NCBI GenBank assembly: GCA_037176885.1 | Contig: JAWWNJ010000015.1 | Span: 1,984,001 to 2,048,000 of the forward strand | DNA: 64,000 bases | Origin: Favolaschia claudopus | Taxonomy: Eukaryota > Basidiomycota > Agaricomycetes > Agaricales > Mycenaceae | Reading direction: 5' to 3' | Shown here: positions 38,781 to 50,827 of the stretch, piece after piece | Numbering within the stretch: the first letter of the stretch is position 1 | Layout of the letters: each line of letters begins with the position of its first letter | The notes under the pieces: generated by a model | Databases searched by the model: none | Seen by the model: only the letters and a program-made list of their open reading frames with translations | What the model was told of the DNA's origin: nothing | Position numbers and translations under genes: made by a program

Positions 38781-39505
38781 GAGTGGTTGTGCAGAATCTG
38801 TGGGTGGAGCCAAGTCCAACTCATCACGTTACCGCGCGGTGCCGAGAGCACAGCCGCATCGGCATTGCTCCGATCCTCCGAAACGGAAAATGGGTCCAAA
38901 ATAGAGTCCGGCTAATTTTGCTTTTTGCTTCGATGCCCACAGCAACCCCCGAAACCATGTAACGTTGCATTCTTCAGGCCGCACGGAGAGGACGGACCTC
39001 AGGCGGAGAAGATAAATACCCTTACACTGAGCGCCTGCAAGAAATGTCAGTATGTTTTGCGTCAAACGTCCGGTGATAGATGCTCAGGACGAGCGGACCC
39101 AGGCCGACCTCAGATAGATAGGTACCCATCGCGCAATTTGTGGCGAATTGTATTTTTAGGAAACCCAGAGACGTGGCGCTATCTAAGACGGCCCCGAGGT
39201 CAACAGCAGGCATATTAATGTCCACAGCTTCACACAGAGACATTAATAAAGACCATTCCATTCGGTTCGGCAAAAAAACCTGCTGTATTCTCGGCCCATA
39301 CAAGTTACAGTCGCGGGGAAATACCGTCTGCGCCAAGGGTATGCAGGTTAGAGACTCCCGGAACCCGGTGCCTCGGGTCATACCAAGGATATCCAAGTAT
39401 ATCCCAGACTTATCAGTCGCGCCAAGACACAGAAATAAATGCGCATTCGAAAACAAGTGACATGCAACCAACAGATTGATGATACAGAATACTCAGGGCC
39501 AAGTG
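38781..39505. other. intergenic region upstream of the RING gene
   Basis: A 149-codon minus-strand ORF (39022-39471) is present but resembles nothing and is matched by a 106-codon ORF on the other strand, so I do not call it. Otherwise empty. Confidence 0.35.
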
Positions 39506-40318
39506 TTATGGCTGGGCGCGGTCGGGTGGAGGCAGCTCATCTCCACTGCCGTCTCTAGGCGGCCCTGTAGATAACAGCGAACCAATCGTCATCGACCCTC
39601 TCGAGCGGGGAGAATATCCAGCAGAATCGCTACCGGAAGATGAATATGGCGATGGCGGTAATTCAGAACGAGAATCGGATGGGGGTTCGTGCCGCCGAGC
39701 GGACCGCGGTGGCGGAGGAGAATGTGAAGAGCGAGCCCGTTTTCGACGGTGTTCGAGTCTCGGACTTGGCGCACGTATTGAAGGAAGCGATGTGCGAGCA
39801 TGAGATGGAGGTGGGGAGCGGCTGACGGATGGGATGTGGTGATACACATTGCGTTGTGGCCTCGCCTCTCGGAGTGGGGGCGAAGGAGTATATTTAGGCG
39901 GGTAATGATGATGATGGCTCCCATTCATTTCGAGCGGTTGTGTTTGATAAACTTCGAGCATGCTCCGATGAAGGGCGGCTATAGATGCGAGGCGCTATAC
40001 ATAATGCACAGGTAAGTATAATTGGTACATGCGTTGTTGGAGTGCGAACCTGGTCCTCAGCAGCTTTCGCATTGAGCATGGCGAGCAGCATGTCTCGGTC
40101 GCCATCGCCGTTGGCCTTGTAGGCACCGAGGATGTCGCGTAAAGTGGGTGGAGGTGGCTAAAACAGGGTGAGATACAAGTCAAGAACTGCAAAAAAGACA
40201 GACAAACCTGATCAAGGATAGAGGACGCTGAAGAGACTACACGGCCTAATGACGGGTCGGGACCGTAGGACGGATGGTATCGAGAGGGTCCTGGGTAATG
40301 GGAGTTGATATGGTGCAT
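39506..40318 (-). CDS. conserved-looking Pro/Ser/Arg-rich hypothetical protein
   Basis: Predicted 235 residues, exons 40318-40208, 40157-40050 and 39994-39506. Exon 2 carries the compact block PPTLRDILGAYKANGDGDRD followed by MLLAMLNAKAAEDQR, which looks like a conserved helix pair. The rest is low-complexity: His/Pro/Tyr-rich before it and Ser/Pro/Arg-rich after it, with an RRKRAR basic patch that could be a nuclear signal. Both introns are canonical and 50-55 nt. Its function is unknown; the disordered composition suggests a nuclear or regulatory protein, but this is inference. Confidence 0.68.
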
Positions 40319-41360
40319 TATGGGTGGCAATGGGAGGGGGATTGGGAAAGAGGAAGCGGCCAGCCAGCGTGCTAAATAAACCGAGCCGAAAATAGAATGC
40401 CAAGCCTTCCAAGAAATTCCCACAGCCCCGCCGCGCTTTTTTTGTATTCGTATCATTTGCTGCGTAGTGAACCAGGCTGACGGCTGAGCAAAAATAAAGT
40501 CTCGGCAGGAGAGAATAGATGGTCCAACCCATAGAAAGACATTGTGCCGCGTGAAACAAAGATCGAAGGTCAAGGGGTTGCTCGGCGGCGTGCAAGCATC
40601 CCAGTGTAAGGCTTGGGACAAAGTGGCTTTGAAAGTAAGTATAGAGAAAGCGGAACCGTAGCAAAACGAGAACGGTGCCGGAGAAACCGACGACTATAGT
40701 ACAGGTACGGGTGCGAGACAAACCCGTTTAACGGTTCCGGACGCCAGCAGGTGTAGATGCGTGGGGACGGCCAAGACTGCCCAGGGATACCAAGGCGGCA
40801 TGGCATAAGATATGTTTGCAATGCTTGCGTCTTCGCCGATGATGTGGCGTCCAAAATAAGATATTTGATCGATATGTTTGGGAATCGATTATTGAACTTG
40901 GCCAAATTCGCCTTGAGGTGAGCGGACAGCGAAATGAAAACTCGAACAGGACAGAGAAGGTGTGACAGCAGAAAGTTATTTTTGCAGATACCAATTCGGA
41001 GGCGTAGAACGTCGAGGCCAGACCTTCCAAGAAAACGGTGATAGCCTACAGCAGAGATGGGATCCAAAAAAGCCAAGAATAGTGGGCCGATATTAGACAA
41101 TTATTTGCCTTGCCCTTGAGCTGGCTGGTGACTGCGGCCGCACGAGCTTGGGGGGAGGATTGCCGGCATTGTCTTGACTTGTGGAGGATATATTGACCGA
41201 CTCGAATCGACAGTGGATAGCGTTGAATGCGACGAGCGACGAAAGAGACGGGGAAGCAAGAATAGTGTGAGAGACATAATGGGAGAATCAGAGGCGCGTT
41301 GTTTGGTCGTGTTGTGTTCGCCTCCTAAAATGCGCACATTCTGTCTTGCCTGCCCGCCGT
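40319..41360. other. 1-kb divergent intergenic region
   Basis: Lies between two genes transcribed away from each other, so it should contain both promoters. Several frames stay open for 100-170 codons on the minus strand, but they overlap in different frames and show no conserved motif or splice logic. Confidence 0.4.
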
Positions 41361-42698
41361 ATGCAGTCCATACACACCCCGTCTTCTCCACCACCTGCGC
41401 ATGAGAATCCTCAACCCCAGCCCACAAAACTATACTCCTGGAGCAATGCAAATCCATCCATTCGCCAAGTCTACATTACCGACACTGAAGTAGCCCAGCA
41501 AGAGTTGTCCACATTTTCAGGCCCCTGTGGTACCAAGTAAATTCGTTCAGGCATGCTCTGAGCTCAGTGTGATTAGGTATTGATTTCGAATGGAAGCCCG
41601 TCTTTCGCAAAGGACAGGCTGAGAATCCCGTATGTCGGGCCAAAGAGCACTTGCAGTTGCCGGATGCAAATCCTTTTCCAGATCGCTCTCATCCAGCTTG
41701 CTAACAAGGAAGCTATTCTCCTCATCCATATACATCACATGAGTTCTTTTCCGACGAATCTCCAATCGTTCCTTGAAGATCCGGACATTGTCAAAGCTGG
41801 TGTCGGCATCCAAGGTCAGGTCTCTCATACCGGCAACTTCAAGCGACTTGTCGAGTTAACCCGACTTACAGGAGATGCCAGAAAACTATACAACGATTTC
41901 TCCGTAAATCTCCGCAATTGCGTCGATTTATCCCTGCTCGCAAGGTCAGTCGACAATGCCCGTTGGAAAGGAAAGTACAGGTTGGTATGATTCTCTTCGA
42001 ACAATCCTTCGACCCACCATTTTTCGCAAAACAGCGACCCCATAGGTCTTGCTCGCTTGATAGGCGTATATGAAGATCGCCTTTTAACAAAAGGCAGAAT
42101 CACAAGAAGTAACTGGGAAAACGTTCTGGATGCGGCTCAACGAGAATGTACGCAGATACTCTCATCTCATTCTAGTCTAACAGTTGGCACATAGACGCCA
42201 GCAACGGTAAGTTGAATTGCTATGTTGAGTTAATACTGTCTCATTTGTTCAGACGGGCATGCTGGCTATGCCTTGTACACGAGATTAAATCCTATGTTGG
42301 CTTCATTGCCAAGTCCTCCTCATACTCGGTGCTACACGTTTGACGCAGTACGCGGCCGTCTCTGCGAACCCTCGGGAATGACATGGTCAGCGTTCAATCC
42401 TGACTACGATCCCGGCCCTCCTCCGCCTCCTCGACCTCCCAAGGTAGTTTCACCGTCGATGCAGACACCAGCTTCTTCTGATGTCCCGTCTCCGCCCGCT
42501 TCACGCCGGCGCCCCAAACCAAAAGGAGCAACACATACATTCGCCTCCCCCCCCTCCTTTCGCTCCCCGTCTACAACAGTTCCTCAGGAAAGCAATTATC
42601 CTGATGCTGCAACGCCGTCTGTAAAGAAACCGAGGCACCGTCGCAGAGGGAACAATTCCAGTGCACCCATGAAGGAGGGCGCGAAATCCCCTGAATAA
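41361..42698 (+). CDS. 3'-5' exonuclease-domain protein (DEDD, WRN-like)
   Basis: Predicted 344 residues, exons 41361-41529, 41577-41629, 41682-41814, 41872-41980, 42035-42147, 42195-42206 (12 nt) and 42253-42698. The exonuclease domain shows GIDFEWKP (first Asp-Glu pair), then IALIQLANKEAILLIH, AGVGIQGDARKLYNDF, CVDLSLLAR (second Asp) and YASNDGHAGYALY (third Asp). This order is that of DEDD-family nucleases such as the Werner exonuclease and fungal relatives. The C-terminal 110 residues are Pro-rich and end with a basic KKPRHRRRG patch, likely nuclear. No helicase domain is attached. Confidence 0.9.
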
Positions 42699-42801
42699 GT
42701 AGTCGTACACTTCTTGTTTCATTCGTGACGGACATTTACATACATCTACATTCATCTCTTCGTAGTACTGGACCAGGAACACCCAAAGACCCAATAAATC
42801 A

Positions 42802-45483
42802 TCATTTACGGAAAACCCGGGAATTTGCGCAAGGCCCGTTATCAACCCACACACCGGCGTTGCCTGTTGCTTCGTTGAATACACAGAAATGTGTGGACCG
42901 TGTCAGCTCACCTCCTGGTTGATCTCCCTGAGTCCACCTATCGAATCCCAGATCAGCATAGGGAAAAAAGACCAACCCAGACACAACATACCATTGAGCA
43001 GTCCAGACGTGTCCGCTAGTCGCACAGATTGAGATAAGTAAAAAACCGTTCTACCACGAAGATGAAGATACAACGCACTTGAAAGTCGCCCGCTGGCCTG
43101 CCGTGTAAATACTCGTGCTGCTCCAAGCCGCCACACTTCCACAGGACCCCCCTGTGGGATTCGACGGCTGGCTCGAAGTCGTCACACTACCACCCCCAGA
43201 ACATGCGCTAACTAAGAAAGGATTGAGAGACTTTGAGTTTGTATGCGCGTGGAACGGGGTGCTGAAGCGACTTACTTGCACTCCAGTCACCATTGGGATT
43301 GGCGGCTGGCGCACCCGAAGCGAACCATTTCGCCTAGATAGTAGAAAGAAAGCTCGTAAGAGAAGTGTTCTTCGATCGTCGGTCGGTCGAAGGCCGCCCT
43401 ACCTGCCAGATATACCTGTGGGCGGAACAAGAGGCTTGAATTTGACTTTTCCTTTTCGAGGAAGGATGGGAATGGGGACTTACCCTTGATACGAGACTTG
43501 CGAGCCCCCGGGATAACTTGCGCTGGAAGAGAAAGCCGGAGCTGAGCAGGCCGGGAAGGTGAACCCCGTTCCGCCCGCAGCCGAAAGAGCGTTCTTGATC
43601 GCGAGATCGTACCGGTTGTTCGCTGTGGAAACGGTCCGCTCAAACGACGAACACGGCTGAGGATAATGAGATGTATTCACGATAGGCCTGCGACTGGTAA
43701 AAGAGAAATATGTGAGTCAAGATTGGAAACAGGACATCGGATGGATACTTACTGCATCCCAAAGCATCACTCCACCGAAAGACGGGAAGCTGAGTCAACG
43801 ATCAGAAGAAAGGTGACTATCGAGACGAAGAATATACCTCTTTCGCATCTGGACCGCAATCTTGCTGAGAGTGCTGATATCCACATAACTGAACATCTCA
43901 TCAGTCTAGTCGTAAATTCGATCTTATCTGAACACACGCACCCTGAACCTGCTGCACTCGGTGACGCTGGAGCCCCAATGTAGACCTTGACGTTCTTGTT
44001 CGGACTGATAGTACGCGCCCATTGGTCCCTGCGAGCGAGAGATGTTACATCCCCAGATGTACTATACGGCCGCAGAGAACGTACCAAATGCCAAAGTTCC
44101 AGGCCTTCACATTGACATTGAATTAGGAGGAAGACCAGTTTCGAAGACATCAACGAGACTTACCGAGACGCTATTGAAATTGGGTAGCCTAGAAGGGATG
44201 GATTAGTGAACTGAGAAGATATAGATAGCAAAGGCACATACGAGCAAGGGTTGTTGTAGAATTGGACTGCGAGTATGTCAATGATAAGAAGAGGTTGTGG
44301 GAAAGGGAGAGGCCAGCAGACCATAGATAGCGTCGAAATTAGCCGAATTGAGAACGCTGCCAAGCGCAGCGTCGGGGTAAACACATTGGGGAGCGGCGGT
44401 GACGTAGTATCTACGGTCACACAATGAGAATGAGAAGCAGGAACGGGGAACTCTAAAATCCGGCACATACTTTTTGCTAGCACCACTAGCCAAAGAGCGT
44501 ATGGTGTTCACGAAGGCCACATATCCGCTTCCGCTGCCCCCTTCGATGCTAGTAGTTCGACCTCAGTTGAGAACATAGTTTGCTTATCGCAGAGAACTCC
44601 GACTAACTCAAGGTCGACACTGTAGATATGCCGCACGCGTCAGAAAATCGTAAAAGAATGCAAGCAAGGCCACAAACCCATCCAGAACGGCGTTCCCGAA
44701 AGGACGGGTAGACGAGCTGCCGCCTGCGCCACGAGCATTTAGTTTGCTTGTGCATCTCGGGTGTGAGCAAGCCACATACCCAAGAACAAATTCCAGATCG
44801 TGTTAGCAAAGGCCGTTCCCTGAGCATCGGAAGAGAACCCGACGCTTCCAGTTGCGCCACCCAGTGAGATGGTCACGAGCTTGCCCTTGCTTTGGCAAGT
44901 CGTAATGTCGGTGGCCAACTTGGAGCAGTTTGGAAGCGCCGTTCCGGGGAACGTAGCATTGTCGGTTGGGTTACAAATCTTTACAATAATAATGAGCCCC
45001 CTTCTGAGTAGAAAGTCCTTTGATGACATACGTTGGCGAGGTTTATAGATGGTTGGCCTCCGGTACCGAAAAAGACCTATGGTAACTTTCTGTGAATGAA
45101 GTCTTGGAAAACATCGCGGAACTCTTACGTTGACAAAGGCAACGGGGAATACGTCGACTGCATTGTCCTGTGATTGTTCATGTCAATAAGTGGGCAAGAC
45201 GGATTGAGATGGTCCAACATTGCAGTAAAATGACAAGGTCTTCTGGTAGTTAGCCGGAGGAGTGCTGGAACTGGCTCCAATCGAATTCTGACCCCAGTAG
45301 CTGCGTTGCGTCAGGGGGGTAACTGGATATTATTGAAAAGCTTACACGGCAACCTGATAACATGAGGTCAACGAAGGGCCATTCAGAAGAAAAGCCGCGA
45401 CGTACGTTGTCATACCGGCTATTGTCGAAGGCCAAGGCGGCGGGGAAAGAGATTGCGGCGAGGAGGAGCAGTCGCAGTGCCAT
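42802..45483 (-). CDS. class III chitinase (GH18) with two CBM5 modules
   Basis: Predicted 462-residue secreted chitinase. Signal peptide at 1-19; GH18 barrel with [18 protein letters not shown] and the catalytic motif DGVDLDIE (acid near E172); then two CBM5 chitin-binding modules, the first around [13 protein letters not shown] and the second around [15 protein letters not shown]. Twenty-four exons: 45483-45406, 45353-45346, 45300-45219, 45167-45129, 45076-45032, 44978-44780, 44723-44678, 44619-44608, 44548-44471, 44410-44322, 44266-44242, 44188-44164, 44104-44085, 44028-43942, 43888-43838, 43789-43753, 43693-43681, 43622-43484, 43415-43403, 43333-43276, 43211-43079, 43015-42992, 42937-42912, 42863-42802. 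All 23 introns read as GT-AG. Likely roles are wall remodelling or chitin feeding. Confidence 0.92.
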
Positions 45484-45939
45484 CTTGCAGAGGTGCGAAG
45501 GTGGGCGAAGTTTCGCGACTCGCACACGGTTGGTTTAAAAGCTTCGCAGATAATCACCTCAAATTAACACATGTCGTGAATACCACGATAACTCGAGGTT
45601 GCAACGGCCGTTCGTGGTCTTGTGGGCCAGTGTTCCACGGTGCAGAGGCGGAGGACGAGTAACATGTGGACAACGATAAGCATGGGTGTTCTATAACGGA
45701 TTTAAAGGCATCAGAGAAGTCTTGATCACACCGTCGATTAAAGATTTGCAACCGCCGGGGCGAGGCAAGGCAATAGGAGCAACGCGTTGACGCGCAGGCA
45801 AGGAGGAATCATCAGACAAGACCAATGAACTCCTTCCAATTTGTGAAAAGAAAGAATTCTAGGAATATGTACAGAGACGTACGGACAGGAAAGCAAGAAC
45901 AGACAAAGTACAGAGCAAAGGGAGGGATCAGCTATGATA
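45484..45939. other. chitinase promoter region
   Basis: About 455 bp between the CK2 3' end and the chitinase start, both on the minus strand. A TTTAAAC stretch near 45535 could act as a weak TATA element. No gene is seen. Confidence 0.4.
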
Positions 45940-47346
45940 TCATCCAGATGAGTCGCTTGCCCCATCAGCCGTGGCATCGGTCCGGACGGGATCTAATGAA
46001 AGAATCAATTCTCGATACCCAAGCCATCAGACATTCAGCGCGACATGGTCACTCACCAAAGTAAGCTTGGCCTTGGGCCTCTTTGGCGGTAAGTCGCTCC
46101 TGGTGGTCGTACCGCAAAAGCTTGTCGAGTAGGTCGATGGCCTCGTTTGAGATGTACCGTTGATTCTCCGAAGTTATGAAGCGCGTCCACGGCTTTCTGG
46201 GATACCTGGTCCAAGAATAAGCCATGGAGGTATGTAACCCAAGGTTCGATGTTACCTCCCAAGGAGCTCATCGTATTGAGGGTCGAGCCGGATGTTGTAT
46301 TTGTCAATGTACAGATACAGCTCGTCAGTACCCAAAACCTTGGTTATCTTGACAAGCTGGTCGTAGTTGTCATGTCCGTGAAAGAATGGCTCTTTCCTGA
46401 AGATCTGGAGGGAAGTCCAATTAACGAGCTGAGGTATAGCACACGAGGATTCCGCGTACCATGGAGGCGAACATACATCCATAACTCCACATGTCCAGAG
46501 AGTAGTCATATTCTTGGAAATCAACAAGGAGCTCCGGCCCCTTGAAATATCGCGAGGCAACACGGACGTTGTACTCGGTTTTAGGATGGTAGAATTCAGC
46601 GAGTCCCCAATCGATCAACCGCAACTGCAAACCTGGGGTAAGCGAAGCGTTGGCTGTCAACAAGGTTCGCATACTTTGCGGTGCTCGTGGTCTATCATAA
46701 CATTATGAGGTTTCACATCTCGATGCATTATGCCTTTAGAGTGGCAATAGTCCAAGGCCTGGAAAGAACGGTCAGGCACAATACAGGGGCACAAAGCTAA
46801 CCGAACCTGACCTTAAGCAGTTCAAACATATAATACCGGACATCCAAATCCGTGAAACGAGGGTAGAGCACTTTGAACTCCACATTGTGTACATATTCAG
46901 TTATTAAACTTGGAATCTTGGACGCAGGATCGCGAACGACATCCAACAACGCGACAATATTGGGGCCACCGGCAAGATTTTGAAGAATCTTGATCTCCCG
47001 CTTTATCTTCTTCTTCTTTACAGGCTTGAGCACCTTGATGATACATTTATCCTCGGTGACGACGTTGACACCCTCGAAAACCTGTTGCGCGTTCGGTGCA
47101 CGTCCAACACCAAGCAGCGGTTTGTTACCTCACTGTACTTTCCCCTTCCCACCTTCCTCACAATTTCGTAGTGATCCTGAGAGCCCCATTGCACCTGAAG
47201 GTTATCTACCGCACGCGATTTCTTCAGTCTCAGGGAGCGAGTCGACGAGAATGTGTCCACACACCGTACTCGTGCCATGAAGGACCTAGTTTCGCATTGA
47301 CATCGGGGTAAACACGAGAAACAGACGGCGTCGACGACCGGCCCAT
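45940..47346 (-). CDS. CKA1: casein kinase II catalytic subunit alpha
   Basis: Predicted 342-residue constitutively active Ser/Thr kinase. Exons 47346-47265, 47205-47129, 47081-46812, 46758-46675, 46624-46460, 46404-46256, 46205-46057 and 45992-45940. Family marks are [30 protein letters not shown], the basic cluster [36 protein letters not shown] (DWG in place of DFG) and [12 protein letters not shown]. The last intron (64 nt) joins YF to DPVR and a short acidic tail, as in orthologues; reading through would give a stop three codons on. Length matches the family. Start codons of CK2 and the divergent DnaJ gene are 87 bp apart. Confidence 0.95.
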
Positions 47347-47433
47347 ACGAGCGGTGGAAGACTGGAGACGCCTCAACACGCTGGATCGCAACAGCGTCAA
47401 GGTCGCAGTCAAAATTTCGCAGACTTTGCGTTC

Positions 47434-49112
47434 ATGCACGCGCGACTGTCCTCCAAGGGCTTCTCGTCGTTCCTCGCGTTCTACTCCTGTGCAAGAGTAC
47501 AATCTCCTCACTCCTCTCGTTCTTTCTCCCTCCATCGGCCCCAATGCCTCCATAACAAGGTGTCCCGCGTTGCCGCCAAGGTCAGTCCCCGGCCATGCGT
47601 CTGTATCTGTATAATATACCAACTTTCCTCAGCGCTCTATACACTCCTCCGCGTCTCTTCGTGCTCAGAAGGATCCGTATCAAGTTCTTGGTGTTGAACG
47701 CGACGCAACTGCCGCACAGATTAAAAAAGTTTATTTTCAGGTCAGAATCTTAAGCATTACTCGGTGCTCCGTACTGGAACTCAAATCTAGCTTGCCCGTA
47801 AATACCACCCCGATACCAGCACCGACAAGGGCGCGCAGGAAAAGTTTGTGGAAATTCAGGGCGCGTACGATGTTAGCTCCGAACTTTTTTTGCGTTTTGT
47901 ATGCAAACGGAGGCTGACCCTCAACCAGATATTGAAGGATGAGAAGAAGCGTCAAATGTATGATCAATACGGAGCTACGTCTCAAGAACCTGGTTTCGAT
48001 CCCAACGCGTTCTCTGGCTTTTCGGGCTTCCAGGGCTTTGGGGGCTCGTCATTCGGAGGAAAAGAGTCTGACTTATTCAGCCAACTCTTCCAAGGGATGT
48101 CAGGCATGTCAGGGGGTCGTGGATTCTCCCAGTCAGTTCGGGGAGGCGATCTGGAGGTATCCGTTCGCATCACATTCCTCGAAGCATGCAAAGGCACTTC
48201 ACGCAAAGTCAACATTACTCCTGTGGTCGACTGTCCGCCTTGTTCTGGTAGTGGCCTCAAACCCGGGGCAAAGCGTTCAACATGCTCCACTTGCAAGGGC
48301 ACCGGGACGCGGACGTTTGTGATACAGAGCGGATTCCAAATGGCTAGCACATGTAATGCTTGTTCGGGTACTGGGAGCACGGTGCCTCGCAATAGCGAAT
48401 GCTCTCATTGCGGCGGTGTGGGGAAAGTGCGAACCAAGAACACCGTTACAGTGGACATAACGCCAGGCAAGTCGATTCGCCATTCTGTCGTAATGTCAAT
48501 CTGAGCCCACATATCAGGTGTGGAGGACGGGATGACGCTACGGATGCCCAAACGCGGAGACGCGCCGATTTCGGGCAAAGGCAATCCGGGTGACTTGTTG
48601 GTGAGAATAAATGTCACCCCTTCCAAGGACTTCTCTCGGCAAGGGAATAATTTGTATCACAAAACCCGACTTCCAATGCACGTTGCCCTTCTGGGCGGCA
48701 AAGTACGAGTGCCAACACTCGACGGCGATGTTGACGTGCGCGTACCCGGTGGCACTCAACAAGACGAAGAGATGGTTTTGAAGGGCCGCGGAGTACCATC
48801 TCCTCATGGTAGCGACGCTGGTGACCTATTCGTAGCGTTTTCAGTTCAACTTCCAAGGTTGGACAGCAAATTTTGTATCTGACGACGCTAACACTCATCC
48901 CCAGGTCCCTCACCAACCATCAAAGGCAGCTCATTCAACAATACGCCGATGACATCGAGGGTCGGACCTCAGAGACCACTTCCAACTCGAACGAAGCTTC
49001 TGCGGCTGATGACGATGGTACGGAGACTTTATTTCCATCCCCAACCACTCCTCCTGAGGGAGGATGGATGAATCGTGCGTGGCGAAGTTTCCGAAAGGTC
49101 ACCGGGATTTGA
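47434..49112 (+). CDS. MDJ1: mitochondrial DnaJ/Hsp40 chaperone (Mdj1-type)
   Basis: Predicted 473 residues, exons 47434-47580, 47633-47740, 47791-47871, 47929-48466, 48518-48857 and 48905-49112. An N-terminus rich in Arg/Ser with few acids fits a mitochondrial presequence. The J domain has KYHPD; then comes a Gly/Phe-rich stretch, four CxxCxGxG zinc motifs (CPPCSGSG, CSTCKGTG, CNACSGTG, CSHCGGVG) and the two beta-sandwich substrate domains. It works with mitochondrial Hsp70. Intron 4 (48467-48517) has the GC donor GCAAGT and restores GVEDGMTLRM. The end WRSFRKVTGI is followed by a stop; a pyrimidine-rich acceptor at 49183 and an open frame to 49258 leave room for an alternative last exon. 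Confidence 0.92.
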
Positions 49113-50827
49113 TTCATCTCTCCCTTTGGCATGTTCATTGTCCAAGAAGGATTCAATCGTGACTGATATTCTTCTTTCCAGCTGTCCAGAATGACGCCCA
49201 GAAGAAAAACGCCGACTTCAAAAAAGGGAACGAGAAGAAACGGAGAGCTACGGCCTAGAATTTAATTAGATATACTCGTATACTACTTGGAAAGCACTCA
49301 ACTCAGGCATGCGGGTTGTTGTGATAATGAATTGGCGTGACCGGGTTGGTCCATCCAAATTGGACAATAGGTTACCAAGCGTGCACAGGAACAACAAACA
49401 ACCGCTGCGCTTATGTTCCGGCAGGGAGGAGCAATTGAACAGAGACGATTTCTCTTCCTCCGGACCTGAGGCCCGAATTGAAGCATCTCGCAATGACAAG
49501 CTTACAAGTATGTACGTTACTCCAGAATTTGCGCCGCTAGAATATGGCCCAGTTTCATGGACTCTTCAGAAGAAGAAGAGGATTTCAGCATACCCTGAAC
49601 CGAAGCGTGCCTACAATTTTTAGTCCAGTGCCAAGGTTGATTCGGGTATATTGTGGCTGTGCCAAGTGACTTTCGGAGTTGATCAAATCCGAAATCAAGT
49701 TGAACAGGACTGCGTCTGTTGTTTCTTGCTCTTCCGCTCCTTGACGGGCAGGCTCGCCACAAGAACCTTCCAAGGAAGATACTTGCTCATTCGAACCTTA
49801 TCCACAAATGGAACGAGCCATAACGCGTCAACGGGCACCAGAACTGAATACTCACTAGAGCTTGCGAACCTGCGCTACGAATTCTTCGGATGACTTCAAG
49901 TAAGCTAGCGCTGAGTTGAGAGTCATTGACACCAGGCTCGCAAACAGGCATGCGTTTTGCTGCTCTCATTCCCGCCCTCCCTTCCAATAAGGGTCGCTTT
50001 CAATTTGGCACCAGAGAACTTGGGGAAAAGCATTTCGAAAAAAAAAAATACCTCTAGTCCATACGCGGAAACAGGATCCCCGGAATTTGAAAGCGCTGCA
50101 TCTGTTGCTTGCCAACTCGAACGGAAGCGAGGGAATGGGGCCGGAAGCAAATGTTGGAGGTATATATCATTTTTTTCTTCTACGCGAATTTTGGCATTTA
50201 CGCGTTGAATTCAGACCTCGGTAGCATGTCCAGGCGACAAATCGCAACCGAAGTTCTTCTCTTTCATTCTGTTTAAATTAATTGGCTGCCTCGCTAGAGC
50301 TCGCTAAGGAGGAAATTCTCTGGGAAAGCTAAAGTTGCGTTACATAAAGATCGGCTGCTGGAGGATCTCCATCAATGCAGATCGTGCACGAGGCGTTTGT
50401 TTTGCCGGACTCTGTGACTACTCTGTGGACCCCATTACTGTAACAATCGCTAACAATCGCCTAATAGCGGCCCTAACTTAGTTCTGGGTTCCTCTCGCCA
50501 TATCTGCTTCGCGCCCCGTCAAAGGCTTCTAGTACGAATTTGGTCCAAGAACCTGCAGAAGAAAGGGCTCTCGCCAATCTCACATCAACTTTACTGTCTA
50601 TTAGATCTATCGGTGGTTCTGCGAAGTCGGCTTCACAATTATCTCCCGGGGATTACGATTCAAAGGACTGCTGTCTTTCACCGACATTTCGCACTTCTAG
50701 TATAAAATGGTCTTTGAGAATATGCCACACCATCTCAAGACCTTCCGGGTTTTGATCCCTGCGCGTCGAACTTGAGTCCTGGTTTTTTCCACTGTCCTGT
50801 GTCTCTACCATCGCGCACCCTTTTCAA
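49113..50827. other. 1.7-kb gene-poor region
   Basis: The left end may hold an alternative DnaJ exon (to 49258). The rest has only short, overlapping ORFs without family resemblance. A small imperfect tandem TAACAATCGC occurs near 50445-50461. The right end should be the promoter of the MFS gene. Confidence 0.4.

Noticed and set aside
39022..39471. Minus-strand ORF of 149 codons
   Set aside because: No recognisable motif, and a 106-codon ORF lies opposite. Likely chance in a GC-moderate intergenic stretch.
40570..41100. Minus-strand ORF of 176 codons
   Set aside because: Overlaps several other open frames in the divergent promoter region; no motif and no splice logic.
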